NCBI GenBank assembly: GCA_049323435.1
Contig: JBMOMX010000012.1
Coordinates: 62,001-126,000 of the forward strand
Direction of reading: 5' to 3'
Length of the DNA: 64,000 nucleotides
From: UBA11222 sp049323435
Lineage (GTDB): Bacteria; Pseudomonadota; Alphaproteobacteria; UBA11222
Shown: positions 9,093 through 18,760 of the stretch, in pieces
Numbering within the stretch: the first letter of the stretch is position 1
Layout of the letters: the number at the start of each line of letters is the position of its first letter
Notes under the pieces: generated by a model
Told to the model about the DNA's origin: nothing
Seen by the model: the letters and a program-made list of their open reading frames with translations, nothing else
The model's database searches: none
Translations under genes and position numbers: made by a program

Positions 9093-9098
9093 GGTGTT

Positions 9099-10571
9099 TT
9101 AAATACCTTCGGCCAGCAGGGATAGCTGACGCTCATCGGAAGGTTCCTCCTGGTCCGTCAGGCGCGTTGGATAGTCGCTGGTGAAGCAGGCATCGCAATA
9201 TTGCGGACTGTCATTATCGCGCCCGGCATGACCCATTGCACGGTACAGGCCATCAATACTGATAAAGGCCAGGCTGTCAGCCCCGATCATCTGGCGCATC
9301 TGCTCAACATCCCGGTGATAGGCCAGAAGCTTGTCGCGTTCCGGCGTATCCACACCATAGAAACAGGAATGCGTGGTTGGCGGGCAGGCGATGCGCATAT
9401 GCACTTCGGTGGCGCCGGAATCACGCATCATTTGCACGATTTTCATCGAAGTGGTGCCGCGAACAATACTGTCATCGACCAGAACGATACGCTTTCCCGC
9501 AACGCTCCAGCGATTGGCGTTATGTTTTAATTTGACGCCCAGTTGCCGGATGCGCTGCGCAGGTTCGATAAAGGTGCGGCCGACATAATGATTGCGAATA
9601 ATGCCCAGCTCAAACGGGATGTTCGCAGTAGCGGCATAACCAATGGCGGCAGGCGTTCCGGAATCCGGAATTGGCACAACCAGATCGGCACTGACCGGCG
9701 CCTCACGCGCCAGCTCTTCGCCAATGCGCCGCCGCGACTGATAGACACTTTTGCCTTCAGCCAGACTGTCCGGCCGCGCAAAATAAATATACTCAAAAAC
9801 GCAAAACCGGCTTGGTGCGGGCGGGAAGGGGAACAGGGATTCAATCCCTTCACGGGTGATGATCACCATCTCGCCGGGGGCGATATCGCGCACGAATTTG
9901 GCGCCAATAATATCCAGCGCGCAGGTTTCCGAGGCCAGCACGTAGCAGCCATCAAACTGTCCCAGCACCAGCGGGCGGACACCCAGCGGGTCACGCACCC
10001 CCAGCATTTTTTTATTGGTAAGCGTAACCAGCGAGTAGGCCCCTTCAACCTGGCGCAGGGCGTCGACCAGCCTGTCAACCAGCCTGACTTCACGGCTGGT
10101 GGCAACCAGATGCACCAGTACTTCCGTATCCGAGGTGGATTGGAAGATCGCCCCATTACTGACCAGGCGGCGGCGCAGCATCGTCGCATTTGTCAGATTG
10201 CCATTATGGGCAATCGCCAACCCGCCACCGGCGAGATCAGCAAACAAGGGCTGTACATTACGCAAGATTGTGTCGCCGCTGGTAGAATAGCGGTTGTGGC
10301 CAATGGCGGCATGGCCGCGCAGACGGCTCATGACAGATTCCTGGGAAAAATTATCGCCGACCAGGCCCAGGCGCCGTTCCGAATTAAATCGCCTGCCATC
10401 AAATGAAACGATGCCTGCCGCCTCCTGTCCCCTGTGCTGCAAGGCATGCAGCCCCAGCGCGACCAGCTCCGCTGCATCCTCATGCCCAAAAATTCCAAAC
10501 ACACCGCATTCTTCGTGCGGTTTGTCATCGTCATGATCGAAACTGGCAGAACTGTCCATCAATGCGCTCAT
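9099..10571 (-). CDS. purF: Amidophosphoribosyltransferase
   Basis: A 490-residue PurF catalysing the first committed step of purine synthesis, PRPP plus glutamine to phosphoribosylamine. The N-terminal Ntn amidohydrolase domain has its nucleophile Cys22 in EECGVFG, after a 21-residue acidic leader that must be removed for activity. The PRPP loop VLVDDSIVRGTTS lies near 363-375. Cysteines in CPPTTHSCFYG and YCDACF fit the iron-sulfur-containing Bacillus-type enzyme. It lies between cvpA and an SDR gene on the same strand, a conserved arrangement. Confidence 0.97.
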   Translation of the reverse strand: MSALMDSSASFDHDDDKPHEECGVFGIFGHEDAAELVALGLHALQHRGQEAAGIVSFDGRRFNSERRLGLVGDNFSQESVMSRLRGHAAIGHNRYSTSGDTILRNVQPLFADLAGGGLAIAHNGNLTNATMLRRRLVSNGAIFQSTSDTEVLVHLVATSREVRLVDRLVDALRQVEGAYSLVTLTNKKMLGVRDPLGVRPLVLGQFDGCYVLASETCALDIIGAKFVRDIAPGEMVIITREGIESLFPFPPAPSRFCVFEYIYFARPDSLAEGKSVYQSRRRIGEELAREAPVSADLVVPIPDSGTPAAIGYAATANIPFELGIIRNHYVGRTFIEPAQRIRQLGVKLKHNANRWSVAGKRIVLVDDSIVRGTTSMKIVQMMRDSGATEVHMRIACPPTTHSCFYGVDTPERDKLLAYHRDVEQMRQMIGADSLAFISIDGLYRAMGHAGRDNDSPQYCDACFTSDYPTRLTDQEEPSDERQLSLLAEGI

Positions 10572-10606
10572 TTCTGGATGGCGTCCCTCATATATGGGAT
10601 GAAAAT

Positions 10607-11257
10607 CTAGGGCGAAACATCCCGGCCCTCAATTAATTGCTCAAGCGACTGCCGCTGCCGGGACTTATAACCGGTTTCGGCCGGGCTGTCAGGGCTATGT
10701 TTTTCACTGTCTGCCGCTTTAGCCGGTTGCGGTATTATCTCTGCGGATGCTGGCGGTTGGACCTGCTGGATATTCAGGAACAGATCCGCGCAATATTTCA
10801 CCAATGGCAGGGTCCGCGCACCTGCAACCCAGGCAGGCGGTTCGGGTTCCATCGGGATAAGCCAGCCCAGCCCCAGAAATAAAATCGCCACCAGAACCAC
10901 GCCGCGCCCCAGGCCAAACACAAATCCCAGCGTGCGATCCAGCGCGCCAATGGCGGAAGTCTTAACCCGGTGCGAAAGATTGCTGCTGAGCATCCAGAGA
11001 AGCAGCAGCGATGGCAGGAAAATTCCCATCGCGCTGGCCCCATCGGCCAGCCAGCCAGGCGAAATATACATATTTCCCACGGGGCGCAGCAGGGGAAACA
11101 GCGCGTAAGCCGCCGCCGCCGCCCCGGCCCAGGCCAAAAGGGAAAGGATTTCACGGGTAAATCCCCGCATAAACGCCAACCCGCCTGATGCCAGAATAAT
11201 CAGAATGACGGATGTATCAAAAAGGTTGATGGGCCAGCTATTCATGAATCCATTCAA
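10607..11257 (-). CDS. cvpA: CvpA family membrane protein
   Basis: A 216-residue protein with four predicted membrane helices in the first 150 residues (starting IILASGGLAFMRGFTREILSLLAW) and a charged cytoplasmic tail. The family was named for colicin V production; its role is in envelope homeostasis and is not well defined. The start codon overlaps the radA stop by four bases (ATGA), so translation is coupled. purF follows 35 bases later, as in many proteobacteria. Confidence 0.9.
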   Translation of the reverse strand: MNGFMNSWPINLFDTSVILIILASGGLAFMRGFTREILSLLAWAGAAAAAYALFPLLRPVGNMYISPGWLADGASAMGIFLPSLLLLWMLSSNLSHRVKTSAIGALDRTLGFVFGLGRGVVLVAILFLGLGWLIPMEPEPPAWVAGARTLPLVKYCADLFLNIQQVQPPASAEIIPQPAKAADSEKHSPDSPAETGYKSRQRQSLEQLIEGRDVSP

Positions 11258-12633
11258 CCGTTGCGCGATTCGGCCTGATCTTGAAACTCTTCCACCAGTT
11301 GCGCCAACAGCGGGACTTCGTCAAGGGTAATTGCGGCGGGTTTGGCGCTAATTCCGGCGGGAGTGAGGGCGCGGGTAAAGCCGAGCTTGGCGGCTTCTTT
11401 CAGCCGGGCTTCGGACTGGCTTACCGGGCGGATTTCGCCAGACAGGCTGATTTCCCCGAACACCACGGAACTGGACCGTACAGGCACACCGGTAAAGGAA
11501 GACACCAGGGCGGCGGCCACGGCAAGGTCGGCCGCAGGCTCGCCGATGCGTAATCCGCCGGCAACATTCAGATACACATCGCTGGCGCCCAGGGTCAGGC
11601 CACAGCGCGCGTCCAGAACCGCCAGCACCATGGCCAGCCGCCCGCTGTCCCAGCCGACAACCGCCCGTCTGGGCGTACCCAGGCTGGAGGGCGCCACCAG
11701 CGCCTGAATCTCAACCAGCACCGGTCTGGTGCCCTCTATTCCGGCAAACACGGCGGAGCCTGATATATCTTCCTGGCGTCCTGAAAGGAAAAGCGCAGAA
11801 GGATTTTCAACCTGTTGCAGTCCCGCACCGGTCATCTCAAACACGCCGATCTCGTCGGTTGGGCCAAAGCGGTTTTTGACGCCCCTGAGAATACGGAACT
11901 GATGTCCGCGATCGCCCTCGAAATACAGTACCGTATCCACCATATGCTCGATCACGCGGGGGCCTGCGATCTGACCGTCTTTGGTCACATGCCCGACCAT
12001 GATCACGGCGCAGCCGCTTCGCTTTGCGGCCCTGACCAGCTCCTGCGTACTGGCGCGCAATTGCGTGACGGTGCCGGGGGCTGCGTCAATGGCGTCGGTC
12101 ATGACGGTTTGGATGGAGTCGATAATGATTATCGCCGGGGCTTTGCCTTCGTTGCCCTCAAGTGTCGTCAGAATGTTGCTCAGCCGGGTTTCAACGCCCA
12201 ATTCGACCGGTGCGTCACTCAGGCCCATGCGTCTGGCGCGCAGCCGGATCTGGGCAGCGGATTCCTCCCCGGAAATATAAACCGCCCGGCAGCCCCGGCG
12301 CGCCAGCGCGGATGCGACCTGCAACAACAGAGTGGATTTGCCTATACCCGGATCGCCCCCGACCAGCAAAGCGGAGCCCGGCACGATTCCGCCGCCGCAG
12401 ACGCGATCAAATTCACCAATGCCCGACTGGATGCGCGGGGCATCGGGTTCATCCCCGGATAGCGGCGACAGTTTGACGCGCCGTCCCCGGCGGTTTTCCA
12501 GAACCGGCGCAATGCCGCTTGCGGCCTCTTCTGAAATACTGTTCCAGGCGCTACAGGCTTCGCAACGGCCGGACCATTTACTGCTGATTGCGCCGCAGCT
12601 TTGACAGATGAAATTTTGTTGGGCGCGGGCCAT
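11254..12633 (-). CDS. radA: DNA repair protein RadA
   Basis: A 459-residue RadA/Sms with all hallmarks: a four-Cys zinc finger (Cys10, Cys13, Cys24, Cys27), a RecA-like ATPase with Walker A GGDPGIGKST at 92-101, the diagnostic KNRFG motif at 253-257, and a C-terminal Lon-protease-like domain from about 280. It is a branch-migration helicase acting in recombinational repair. It overlaps the cvpA start by four bases and follows mlaF, which ends 18 bases away across the start region. Confidence 0.97.
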   Translation of the reverse strand: MARAQQNFICQSCGAISSKWSGRCEACSAWNSISEEAASGIAPVLENRRGRRVKLSPLSGDEPDAPRIQSGIGEFDRVCGGGIVPGSALLVGGDPGIGKSTLLLQVASALARRGCRAVYISGEESAAQIRLRARRMGLSDAPVELGVETRLSNILTTLEGNEGKAPAIIIIDSIQTVMTDAIDAAPGTVTQLRASTQELVRAAKRSGCAVIMVGHVTKDGQIAGPRVIEHMVDTVLYFEGDRGHQFRILRGVKNRFGPTDEIGVFEMTGAGLQQVENPSALFLSGRQEDISGSAVFAGIEGTRPVLVEIQALVAPSSLGTPRRAVVGWDSGRLAMVLAVLDARCGLTLGASDVYLNVAGGLRIGEPAADLAVAAALVSSFTGVPVRSSSVVFGEISLSGEIRPVSQSEARLKEAAKLGFTRALTPAGISAKPAAITLDEVPLLAQLVEEFQDQAESRNG

Positions 12634-12651
12634 TTGCGTTTCTATCCAGTT

Positions 12652-13437
12652 CTAGCTGCGCAGCACATCCAGCGCGATGGGGCCCTCTGTCCTGGCCCGG
12701 ATAAATTGCGCGACATGGGGTTCAGTGCAGGTGTCAATCTGTCCGGAGGGCCCGCACCAGACAATGCGCCCCTGATAGATCATCGCTATCATATCGGCAA
12801 TGCGCCGGGCGCTTTTCATATCATGCGTAATGGTCAGGGCTGTCGCGCCGAGCTCGCGCACCCGCTCGATGATCAATTCATTGATGATGCCGGACATGAT
12901 GGGATCAAGGCCGGTGGTAGGTTCATCAAAAAACAGAATTTCCGGCTCCGGCGCGATGGCGCGGGCAAGCCCCACACGTTTTTGCATGCCGCCGGAAAGT
13001 TCGGACGGATTCAGATTGGCCAGTTCCGGCTCAAGCCCCACTTTCGCCAATGCGGCAAGCGCCTTTTCGCGGGCCAGTTTTTTTGGCATGCCCTGTGCCT
13101 GTATCAGGCCAAAGGCGACATTTTCCCAAACCGTCATGGAATCGAACAATGCGGCGCCCTGGAACAGCATGCCGGATTTCGCCATTATGTTCTGGCGGGC
13201 GGCGCCGGAAAGCCCGATTACCTCGCGCCCATCAATCCGGATGCTGCCGCTGTCGGGTTTGATCAAACCCAATATGCATTTCAGCGTGACCGATTTCCCT
13301 GTGCCGGAACCGCCGATAAGTACCAGCGATTTACCCCGTCCGATTTCCAAATCGACGCCCGCCAGCACCTGGTTCGCGCCAAAGCGCTTGTGCAATCCTT
13401 TGACACTGATCATCGGCGTATCGGGATTCTGGGCCAT
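12652..13437 (-). CDS. mlaF: ABC transporter ATP-binding protein, MlaF type
   Basis: A 261-residue ABC ATPase: Walker A GGSGTGKS at 42-49, signature LSGGMQKR, Walker B EILFFDEPTTGLDP. The GGMQKR signature and the neighbouring MlaE-like permease place it in the retrograde phospholipid transport (Mla/Ttg2) family. It energises phospholipid movement between outer and inner membranes. It begins one base after mlaE ends. The MCE-domain and periplasmic subunits (MlaD, MlaC) are not adjacent, so they would have to be encoded elsewhere. Confidence 0.92.
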   Translation of the reverse strand: MAQNPDTPMISVKGLHKRFGANQVLAGVDLEIGRGKSLVLIGGSGTGKSVTLKCILGLIKPDSGSIRIDGREVIGLSGAARQNIMAKSGMLFQGAALFDSMTVWENVAFGLIQAQGMPKKLAREKALAALAKVGLEPELANLNPSELSGGMQKRVGLARAIAPEPEILFFDEPTTGLDPIMSGIINELIIERVRELGATALTITHDMKSARRIADMIAMIYQGRIVWCGPSGQIDTCTEPHVAQFIRARTEGPIALDVLRS

Positions 13438-13438
13438 G

Positions 13439-14224
13439 TCAGCCGGAAAAGAAAAAGTCGGTCAGGATATAATTAAACAGCAGAATCAGAATGGATGCCG
13501 ACACGACAGCATCGGTAGTTGCCGTACCCACGCCCTGCGCGCCGCCTTTGCTGTTATAGCCGTGATAGCAGCCCATAAGCGCGATCAGAAATCCAAACAC
13601 CGCCGCCTTGGTCAGGCCGGAGGTCACGTCTTCCAGTTCCAGCACATCCAGTGTGCTTTTCATATAAACGCCCGCATTGAGATTCAGCCTTTGCGTGGCC
13701 GCCAGAAATCCGCCCATAACCCCGATAATGTCGGCAATGAGCACAAGCAGCGGCAGACACAGCGTGGCGGCGATCAGTCTGGGCGCCACAAGATATTTGA
13801 AGGGATTGGTGGCAAGCGTGGTCAGGGCGTCAATCTGCTCGGTCACCCGCATGGTGCCGATTTCTGCGGCGATGGCAGAGGAAACCCGTCCAGCCAGCAT
13901 CAGCGCCGCCAGCACCGGGCCCAGTTCCCGCACCATGGAAATCACGACAACCTGACCGACAAACCCTTCGGCGTTAAAGCGCGAACCGCCAATATAGATT
14001 TGCAGGGCCAGCACCGCGCCAGTGAAAATCGCGGTCAGGCCTACGACCGGCAGCGAGAAATATCCAATCCGCAGCATTTGCTGAAGCGTGATGCGCACAA
14101 AAAACGGCGGCGCGACGACGTGATGCAAGGCCGTGGCGGTGAACAAAATCAGATGTCCGGTCGATTCTAGAAAAGCCAAAAAAACGCGGCCTATTACCGC
14201 CAGAAAATTCCAGCGCTGCATCAT
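13439..14224 (-). CDS. mlaE: ABC transporter permease, MlaE type
   Basis: A 261-residue membrane protein of the MlaE/YrbE family, with an N-terminal amphipathic segment and about five membrane helices (for example IGYFSLPVVGLTAIFTGAVLAL) and the conserved stretch TMRVTEQIDAL. It is the inner-membrane partner of the ATPase encoded next. Its start overlaps the end of alr by four bases, pointing to translational coupling. Confidence 0.93.
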   Translation of the reverse strand: MMQRWNFLAVIGRVFLAFLESTGHLILFTATALHHVVAPPFFVRITLQQMLRIGYFSLPVVGLTAIFTGAVLALQIYIGGSRFNAEGFVGQVVVISMVRELGPVLAALMLAGRVSSAIAAEIGTMRVTEQIDALTTLATNPFKYLVAPRLIAATLCLPLLVLIADIIGVMGGFLAATQRLNLNAGVYMKSTLDVLELEDVTSGLTKAAVFGFLIALMGCYHGYNSKGGAQGVGTATTDAVVSASILILLFNYILTDFFFSG

Positions 14225-15384
14225 GCCGCCGTACCCGGACCGCTATAGCTTCTTTGAAATCGCCTGCCCAGATGTGTGAGAATTTCATAATTAATTGTGC
14301 CCGCAAGGGCTGCGGCGCGCTCCAGCGGCGCATTTGGCCCGATCAGTTCGATTTCACATCCAGGCGCACATTCGGTCTGCGCTATGCCGGAAATGTCAAA
14401 GGTGCACATATCCATGGATATGCGTCCGACCAGCGGGACCGGCTGGTTTCCAATATATCCCACCCCCAGATTACTCAATGCACGCATATACCCATCTGCA
14501 TATCCTATTCCCGCTACGGCAATGCGGGCGGGGCCCGCCGGGCGATAGCTAGCTCCGTATCCCACATAATTGACACTGTCAACGTCACGCACCTGCAATA
14601 TTCTGGCATAGAGCCGCACCGCCGGTTCAAACGGGCTTTCGCCCGCGCCTGATGGGCTGCCGCCATATAGGCCGATACCAGGACGCACCAGATCATGGCG
14701 GTAAGCCGCGCCAAGCAAGGTTCCGGCAGTGTTGGCAAGACTTGCCGGGATGCCGGGAAACGCCTGGCGCAGCGCATTGAATGCCGCCAGTTGCTGCGCA
14801 TTCAGGGGATGATCCGGTTCATCCGCGCAGGCCAGGTGCGACATGATAAAATCCACCACTACGTCTTCCAGCAGATCAGCACTGGAAACAAGCTGTGCCG
14901 TTTCTTGTGTACTGAGACCCAGCCGGGACATGCCGGTGTCAAAATTCAATATCGCACCGCTTTGTTGCATACCCATTTTCCGCCAGGTCAGCAGTTCCGG
15001 AAGACTGTTTATGACCGGGCGCAGGCCATGACTGGCGAAGCCGTGCGCGGTGCTGGCGAAGCTATGCTGCCCGCAGGCGCCATGCTCTGTAATGACCGGC
15101 AATCCGTGCAGAATATAGATGCGCGCCCGGGGCAGGACGGCGCGCAGCGCAACCCCTTCAGCATAATGCGCCACAAAAAAAATATCGCATCCGGCACTGG
15201 CAAGGCATTGCGCCACAGGTTTCAGGCCCAGCCCATAGGCGTCGGCCTTGATGGCCGCGCTGGTTCTGGCGGGCGCGGCGATGGCGGCAATTTTCCGGTA
15301 ATTCGCCGCTATCGCGTCAAGGCTGATCTCCAGCCTGGCGCCATGCATTGCGGTATCGGGTAGCTGCAAGGGGGCGGTTCGCAT
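14221..15384 (-). CDS. alr: Alanine racemase
   Basis: A 387-residue PLP enzyme making D-alanine for peptidoglycan. The PLP Lys is Lys46 in IKADAYGLG, and the catalytic Tyr lies in the stretch YVGYGASYRP of the C-terminal beta domain. The first 12 residues are not part of the fold, and the ATG at residue 13 (MHGARLEISLD) could be the true start. The dnaB-alr-mlaE-mlaF order is a known alphaproteobacterial arrangement. Confidence 0.95.
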   Translation of the reverse strand: MRTAPLQLPDTAMHGARLEISLDAIAANYRKIAAIAAPARTSAAIKADAYGLGLKPVAQCLASAGCDIFFVAHYAEGVALRAVLPRARIYILHGLPVITEHGACGQHSFASTAHGFASHGLRPVINSLPELLTWRKMGMQQSGAILNFDTGMSRLGLSTQETAQLVSSADLLEDVVVDFIMSHLACADEPDHPLNAQQLAAFNALRQAFPGIPASLANTAGTLLGAAYRHDLVRPGIGLYGGSPSGAGESPFEPAVRLYARILQVRDVDSVNYVGYGASYRPAGPARIAVAGIGYADGYMRALSNLGVGYIGNQPVPLVGRISMDMCTFDISGIAQTECAPGCEIELIGPNAPLERAAALAGTINYEILTHLGRRFQRSYSGPGTAA

Positions 15385-15457
15385 AACGGCGCAATGTCCT
15401 GTGGGTTTGGGCAGACATGGTTCCGGACTGACTTGGCATCACCGATCCGAAAAGGGT

Positions 15458-16972
15458 CTAATACCCTTCCTTCGCAAGATTATCGAATTTCGTCAATTCA
15501 CTGCGGAAAGCCAGCCGGATGGTGCCGGTCGGGCCATGACGCTGCTTGCCGATAATTATTTCGGCCAGGCCATGCACTTTTTCCATTTCCTCCACCCATT
15601 TGGCATATTCCGGCTTGTCTTCGCGCGGCTCGGCTTTTTGCACATAATATTCTTCGCGGAAAACAAACATGACCACATCGGCATCCTGTTCGATAGAACC
15701 TGATTCGCGCAGATCGGAAAGCTGCGGGCGCTTGTCTTCGCGCTGTTCCACCTGACGCGATAATTGCGATAGCGCCAGTACCGGCACATTCAATTCCTTC
15801 GCCATAGCCTTGAGGCCCTGGGTGATGGAAGAAATTTCCTGCACCCGGTTTTCCATGGAAGAGGAACTGCCGCGCACCAGTTGCAGATAATCCACCACGA
15901 TCAGGCGCAATCCCTGCAAGCGCTTGATACGCCTGGCGCGTGCGGTCAGCGCACTGATCTGCAATGCGCCGGTGTCATCAATATAAAGCGGCAGATCCTG
16001 AAGCTCCTGGCTGACCGTGACCAGCCGCCGGAACTCGGCATCATCTATCTGGCCGCGGCGGATTTTTTCAGAGGTAATGCCGGACTGTTCCGACAATATG
16101 CGTGTCGCCAATTGTTCCGATGACATTTCAAGTGAAAAAAAGGCGACGACGCCAGCGCGCGCATTTTCGGAATTTTGCGTCTGCGACAGGCTTTTTTCTA
16201 TCATTAGTTCTTTGGCCGCGTTGAAAGCGATATTTGTCGCCAGTGCGGTTTTTCCCATCGAGGGACGGCCGGCCAGTATGATCAGATCGGAATTATGCAT
16301 GCCGCCCATCAGCCGGTCCAGATCAATGAATTTGGTGGCCAGCCCGCTCAACCCGCCATCCCGCTCATAGGCCTTGGCAGCGACATCTATTGACTGGGTG
16401 ATGGCGGTCCTGAATGGCTGCAAACCACCTTCATAGCGGCCGCGTTCAGCCATGTTGAACAGATGCGACTCGGCTTCTTCTATCTGACTGGCGGCGCTGA
16501 CCTCAATCGGGGCATCGTAACTACGGTTGACGACATCTTCACCCAGCTTTATCAGGCCCCTGCGGACAGCGAGATCCTGAATGATGCGTCCGTAATATTC
16601 CGCATTGATGATCGTCGTTGCCGAGCCTGCAAGCCGCGCCAGATATTGCGTCCCGCCGATTTCGGCCAGCCCCTCGTCGCGTTCAAAATAATTTTTGAGG
16701 GTCACCGGGCTGGCCAGCAGGCCGCGCTGAACCAGCTTGCTTATGGCTTCATAAATCCGGGCATGCACCGGATCGTAAAAATGCAGCGCTTCCAGAAAAC
16801 CTGAAAGCTGATGATAGCAGTCATTGTTAACCAGAATGGCGCCGAGCAATGCCTGCTCGGCCTCAATATTGCTTGGCGGCGAACGATAGTTCAAAGCGCC
16901 GGGCAGGGGGGCCACATTGCTGGCGGGGTTTGCGGGCACCGCAAATATGGGCGTGTTTCTAATTTCGGACAT
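15458..16972 (-). CDS. dnaB: Replicative DNA helicase DnaB
   Basis: A 504-residue hexameric replicative helicase. The N-terminal DnaB_N domain begins at PPSNIEAEQALLGAIL (about 33). The C-terminal RecA-like domain has Walker A GRPSMGKT with Lys241, Walker B LRLIVVDYLQL, and the C-terminal GPTGTIRLAF. There is no intein. A perfect TATAAT stands at 17046-17051 on the minus strand, but without a good -35 box, so the promoter is uncertain. Confidence 0.97.
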   Translation of the reverse strand: MSEIRNTPIFAVPANPASNVAPLPGALNYRSPPSNIEAEQALLGAILVNNDCYHQLSGFLEALHFYDPVHARIYEAISKLVQRGLLASPVTLKNYFERDEGLAEIGGTQYLARLAGSATTIINAEYYGRIIQDLAVRRGLIKLGEDVVNRSYDAPIEVSAASQIEEAESHLFNMAERGRYEGGLQPFRTAITQSIDVAAKAYERDGGLSGLATKFIDLDRLMGGMHNSDLIILAGRPSMGKTALATNIAFNAAKELMIEKSLSQTQNSENARAGVVAFFSLEMSSEQLATRILSEQSGITSEKIRRGQIDDAEFRRLVTVSQELQDLPLYIDDTGALQISALTARARRIKRLQGLRLIVVDYLQLVRGSSSSMENRVQEISSITQGLKAMAKELNVPVLALSQLSRQVEQREDKRPQLSDLRESGSIEQDADVVMFVFREEYYVQKAEPREDKPEYAKWVEEMEKVHGLAEIIIGKQRHGPTGTIRLAFRSELTKFDNLAKEGY

Positions 16973-17088
16973 GGCAGCACATTAATCCGCGCGCATACCG
17001 TTTTCCAGCAAGCATTGGCTCAGATGATTCGGCATACAGATTCAGATTATACACCGCTGATAAGATTGGGGATAAATGATTAGACCAG

Positions 17089-17122
17089 AAAAAAAGGGCA
17101 ACGCCGCTGCGGCGCTGCCCTT
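17089..17122 (-). terminator. Rho-independent terminator after rplI
   Basis: A stem of about 11 bp (GGGCAGCGCCG pairing with CGGCGTTGCCC, one G-T wobble) is followed on the minus strand by seven T residues. It ends the rpsF-rpsR-DUF2232-rplI unit before dnaB. Confidence 0.9.
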
Positions 17123-17161
17123 GAAACCATGCCGGTTTGCAGGATGAAGAAGGATAAAAAC

Positions 17162-17734
17162 CTAATCCGCGTCTTCGACGGCTTCATCGCCACCTTCAAA
17201 AAGTTCACTCAGTTCCATATCCAGCGCGTCATCATCCTCTTCGGTATTGACCAGCACATTGACGCCAGCGGCCTGCTTTTCGGCTTCTTCTGCGGAGCGG
17301 GCGACATTGACGGTGACGGTTGCGGACACTTCCGGATGCAGAATGATACGCACCTCGTGCAGGCCCAGATTTTTGATCTGCCGAACCAGGGCAACTTGCT
17401 GCCGCCCGACGGTAAATCCATTCTCGCTCATTACATTGGCGACATCGCGGCTGTTGACCGAACCGTACAGCAATCCGGACTCGCCAGACTGGCGCAGGAT
17501 TACGAAAGATTTGCCGTCCATCGTCGCGGCGACCTGTTCGGATTCCTTGCGATTTTCGAGATTGGCCGCTTCGAGCTGGACACGCCGGCCCTCGAAATAT
17601 TTCAGATTTTCTTCTGTGGCGCGCAGGGCCTTGCGGCGGGGCAACAAAAAGTTACGCGCATAGCCGTCCTTGACTTTGACCACCGCACCCATTTGCCCAA
17701 GCTTCTCGACCCGTTCCAGCAATACGACCTGCAT
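17162..17734 (-). CDS. rplI: 50S ribosomal protein L9
   Basis: A 190-residue L9: N-terminal domain MQVVLLERVEKLGQMGAVVKVKDGYARNFLLP, connecting helix, and a C-terminal domain that ends in the usual family place near 148. About 40 extra residues follow, strongly acidic (VNTEEDDDALDMELSELFEG), as in other alphaproteobacterial L9 proteins. It is the last gene of the ribosomal operon and ends just before a strong terminator. Confidence 0.97.
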   Translation of the reverse strand: MQVVLLERVEKLGQMGAVVKVKDGYARNFLLPRRKALRATEENLKYFEGRRVQLEAANLENRKESEQVAATMDGKSFVILRQSGESGLLYGSVNSRDVANVMSENGFTVGRQQVALVRQIKNLGLHEVRIILHPEVSATVTVNVARSAEEAEKQAAGVNVLVNTEEDDDALDMELSELFEGGDEAVEDAD

Positions 17735-17752
17735 CCGATTTCCTCTCGCCCG

Positions 17753-18709
17753 TTAAGGCTTATAAACAGTGTAGTTCCGGCGCAAATTGGCAAACTGCTC
17801 AAAAATGCCGACGCCGACAATAAGCAAAGATGGCCAGCCCAGGACTACTAACAATATGTAAAACCCGGTCAGAGCGAAACCCCGGCCCGGCAGGCGATGG
17901 GAGATAACATGAACTGTGGCCAAACCCAAGAAAAAATACGGAATCGCCCCTAATGTTGCCATGACAGAGCCAAAAATGCCTGCATCCCCCGGAATAAAGG
18001 CCAGAACCGTCCCTGCAAGGAGGGGCCAGATCATGAAAACCGGCAGGTACATCTGTAACAATTCGGGCGAGGGGCGCAGATTGCGCGCCAGCCGCACCAG
18101 AATGCGCTGTGCCAGGGCGGCATTGCCAATGGAAATCATAGCCCAGAACAAGCCAAGCCCTGGTAATGCCAGGCTGATCAGACGCTGGCGTAACAGGGCT
18201 TCGTCAACCGGCTCCGCCCCAGCCTGAACCTGCGCCATGACGAAGGTCTTTGTCAGCGCATCAATTTCTATGATTTGCGGAATCCAGCCGCTCAAACCGC
18301 CTTCACGTGTCTGCATAAACAGCGTCAGGCCCAGCATGATAATAATGCCCAGTCCGCATAACCAGGCAAACAACAGGCCGGTTGGATAATATTCTATGGC
18401 CGCCGGGCCTTCTTCAGTGCTTACGCTGCGCGACCAGTTGGCCACGCGGGTCAGCACGATCGGCGCTGCGGCATTTGAAAGGAAATAGGCAAGGGCAAAT
18501 AGCGGCCCCCCGGCAAGGGTTATGGCCGCGCTGGCCGTAAGCCCTCCGATCAGCGCTGCAACCCCGCCATAACTCAGCCCGGCCAGAAACAGCGGCAGCG
18601 GGGACAGATAGATAGGGATAAGTGATAAAGCCATGCCGCTTGCAGCAGCGCCATACAGAACCGCGCTTAACAGCCCGGCACCGACACTGACAAAAATGAA
18701 TGGGGGCAT
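17753..18709 (-). CDS. DUF2232 family membrane protein
   Basis: A 318-residue polytopic protein with about eight hydrophobic segments spread over its whole length (for example LSLIPIYLSPLPLFLAGLSY). DUF2232 proteins are found between rpsR and rplI in many alphaproteobacteria, which is the place it holds here. They resemble the energy-coupling S-component/YybS group, but no substrate is established. It ends 18 bases before rplI. Confidence 0.88.
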   Translation of the reverse strand: MPPFIFVSVGAGLLSAVLYGAAASGMALSLIPIYLSPLPLFLAGLSYGGVAALIGGLTASAAITLAGGPLFALAYFLSNAAAPIVLTRVANWSRSVSTEEGPAAIEYYPTGLLFAWLCGLGIIIMLGLTLFMQTREGGLSGWIPQIIEIDALTKTFVMAQVQAGAEPVDEALLRQRLISLALPGLGLFWAMISIGNAALAQRILVRLARNLRPSPELLQMYLPVFMIWPLLAGTVLAFIPGDAGIFGSVMATLGAIPYFFLGLATVHVISHRLPGRGFALTGFYILLVVLGWPSLLIVGVGIFEQFANLRRNYTVYKP

Positions 18710-18734
18710 GGCCTCACGCCTGAAAATAGGGAAG

Positions 18735-18750
18735 GGGGCCCGAAGGCCCC
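18735..18750 (-). promoter_or_regulatory. cUUCGg-capped hairpin between rpsR and the DUF2232 gene
   Basis: On the minus strand the sequence reads GGGGCCTTCGGGCCCC: a six-pair GC stem capped by the very stable C(UUCG)G tetraloop, inside the ribosomal operon and just after the rpsR stop. It has no T tract, so it is more likely an mRNA-stability or partial-attenuation element than a full terminator. Confidence 0.5.
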
Positions 18751-18760
18751 GTCCCGTTTT

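Noticed and set aside
9543..10406. Open frame of 287 codons opposite purF
   Set aside because: Antisense to well-conserved purF sequence, with no family motif.
12800..14170. Open frame of over 450 codons opposite mlaF and mlaE
   Set aside because: Both strands cannot be coding here; the minus-strand genes have full ABC transporter motifs, and this frame has none.
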